This document shows, piece after piece, positions 4,706-5,366 of a DNA stretch of 5,366 bases. How positions within the stretch are numbered: the stretch's first letter is position 1; each line of letters opens with the position of its first letter. The notes under the pieces were generated by a model that worked only from the letters and a program-made list of their open reading frames with translations, did no database searches and was not told where the DNA came from. The position numbers and the translations under genes are program-made. The stretch comes from Pseudomonadota bacterium (GTDB lineage: Bacteria; Myxococcota_A; Polyangia; Polyangiales; Polyangiaceae). The stretch is taken from assembly GCA_023432025.1 (NCBI GenBank), contig JAEYVE010000207.1, positions 1-5,366 on the forward strand. The letters are read 5' to 3'.

Positions 4706-5366
4706 TCAGTCCTCGCTACGTACGATGCCGTAGGCACGAATTTTTTTGTGCAGGTTCGTGCGTTCGATGCCGAGCGTGACTGCGGCCCGCGTGATGTTCC
4801 AGTCCAGCTCGCGCAGCGTGTCCAGAATGTACGTGCGCTCCGTTACCTCGCGGTACTGGCGCAGCGTGAGGCGTTCTCCGTGCGGAGTCAGCGTGATGGG
4901 CGAGATGGGCGTCGGGCGAGAATTCTCGTCGACGTCGTCGTCGTCGAAGGGACTGGTGTGCGGATCTTCGGGAAGGTCCGCGATGGTGATTTCTTCGCCG
5001 CTCAAAATGGCGGCGCGCTCGATCACGTTTTTCAGCTCCCGGACGTTGCCCGGCCAAGGACGGCGATCGAGCACGTCGTAGACGCTCGCTTGGATCTGCT
5101 TGGGGCGGAGGCCGTTTTCGCTACAGAAGCTCTTCACGAAGGCGTCCGAAAGCAGCCGAATGTCCCCGCCGCGCTCGCGTAGCGCCGGCATGTGGATGGG
5201 GAATACGTGGAGGCGAAAGTACAAGTCTTCTCGGAAGGTCCCCGCCTGAACCTCTTTGGCGAGGTCCTTGTTGGTGGCGGCCAGCACGCGCACGTCCACC
5301 TGGGACGCGCGCTCGGAGCCGACGCGCAAGAGCTCGCCGTTTTGGAGCACGCGCAGCACCTTGGCT
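4706..5366 (-). CDS. Sigma54-dependent NtrC-family transcriptional activator, C-terminal part
   Basis: The last 219 residues of an enhancer-binding protein that activates RNA polymerase-sigma54; its 5' part lies beyond the right edge. Counting from the first full codon (5365-5363), the visible parts are the L-R-V-L-Q-N-G-E strand region (4-11), sensor I R-V-L-A-A-T-N (26-32), the Arg-finger segment F-R-E-D-L-Y-F-R-L with Arg45 and Arg51, and sensor II P-W-P-G-N-V-R-E-L (103-111). Next come an acidic linker with D-D-D-D-V-D-E at 141-147 and a Fis-type helix-turn-helix at about 177-214 (N-I-T-R-A-A-V-T-L-G-I-E-R-T-N-L). The C-terminus is intact. Walker A/B, GAFTGA and any receiver, GAF or PAS sensor domain are outside the window, so the input signal and partner kinase cannot be given. 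The DNA-binding end resembles NtrC/NtrX-type response regulators. The esterase follows after 4 nt and may share its transcript or be functionally linked. Confidence 0.93.
   Translation of the reverse strand, partial: AKVLRVLQNGELLRVGSERASQVDVRVLAATNKDLAKEVQAGTFREDLYFRLHVFPIHMPALRERGGDIRLLSDAFVKSFCSENGLRPKQIQASVYDVLDRRPWPGNVRELKNVIERAAILSGEEITIADLPEDPHTSPFDDDDVDENSRPTPISPITLTPHGERLTLRQYREVTERTYILDTLRELDWNITRAAVTLGIERTNLHKKIRAYGIVRSED
4711..4714 (-). promoter_or_regulatory. Ribosome binding site for the esterase gene inside the regulator's end
   Basis: GAGG on the minus strand, 9 nt before the GTG at 4701-4699, lies in the last codons of the regulator gene (stop TGA at 4708-4706). This supports the 4701 start and tight coupling of the two genes. 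Confidence 0.5.

Noticed and set aside
4702..4737. GTG start at 4737 for the esterase
   Set aside because: It would overlap the regulator by 32 nt and adds 12 residues outside the hydrolase fold, while the GTG at 4701 has a GAGG site at good spacing.

Overview
The window is GC-rich, codes densely on one strand, and carries gene families typical of Myxococcota (myxobacteria; a Polyangia/Sorangium-like genome is my best guess). Pointers are a DUF1592/DUF1588-set lipoprotein paired with a Tat-exported DUF1552 protein (a combination known mainly from myxobacteria and planctomycetes), a Gly/Ser-rich lipoprotein, and an NtrC-type sigma54 activator. The assignment is inference from family content, not from a marker gene. 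All five genes lie on the minus strand, so transcription runs from high to low coordinates. Two of them are cut by the window edges.

Right part (3829-5366): the C-terminal half of a sigma54-dependent NtrC-family regulator (AAA+ end, acidic linker, Fis-type HTH) is followed after only 4 nt by an alpha/beta-hydrolase of the carboxylesterase/monoacylglycerol-lipase type. Its GTG start is served by a Shine-Dalgarno inside the regulator's last codons. The two look co-transcribed.

Middle gap (3590-3828, 239 bp): it holds no convincing gene. It has a 7-bp hairpin plus short T-run oriented to end the regulator/esterase unit, then an ECF-sigma-like promoter candidate (GGAAC-N16-GTC), then a strong GGGGAG ribosome site for the next operon.

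Left part (1-3589): an export operon. First is a 575-aa lipoprotein with DUF1595-DUF1592-DUF1588-DUF1585 architecture and one CxxCH heme-type motif. It is joined by a 4-nt ATGA overlap to a 490-aa DUF1552 protein with a textbook twin-arginine signal. After an 80-nt spacer carrying a possible 14-codon leader ORF comes a Gly/Ser-rich lipoprotein that runs off the left edge. Together they suggest a cell-surface assembly of unknown function: a Sec-exported lipid-anchored c-heme-motif protein made in step with a Tat-exported, pre-folded partner. This DUF1592-set/DUF1552 pair is the least understood and most interesting content here. No RNA genes, CRISPR arrays, transposases or attachment sites were seen.
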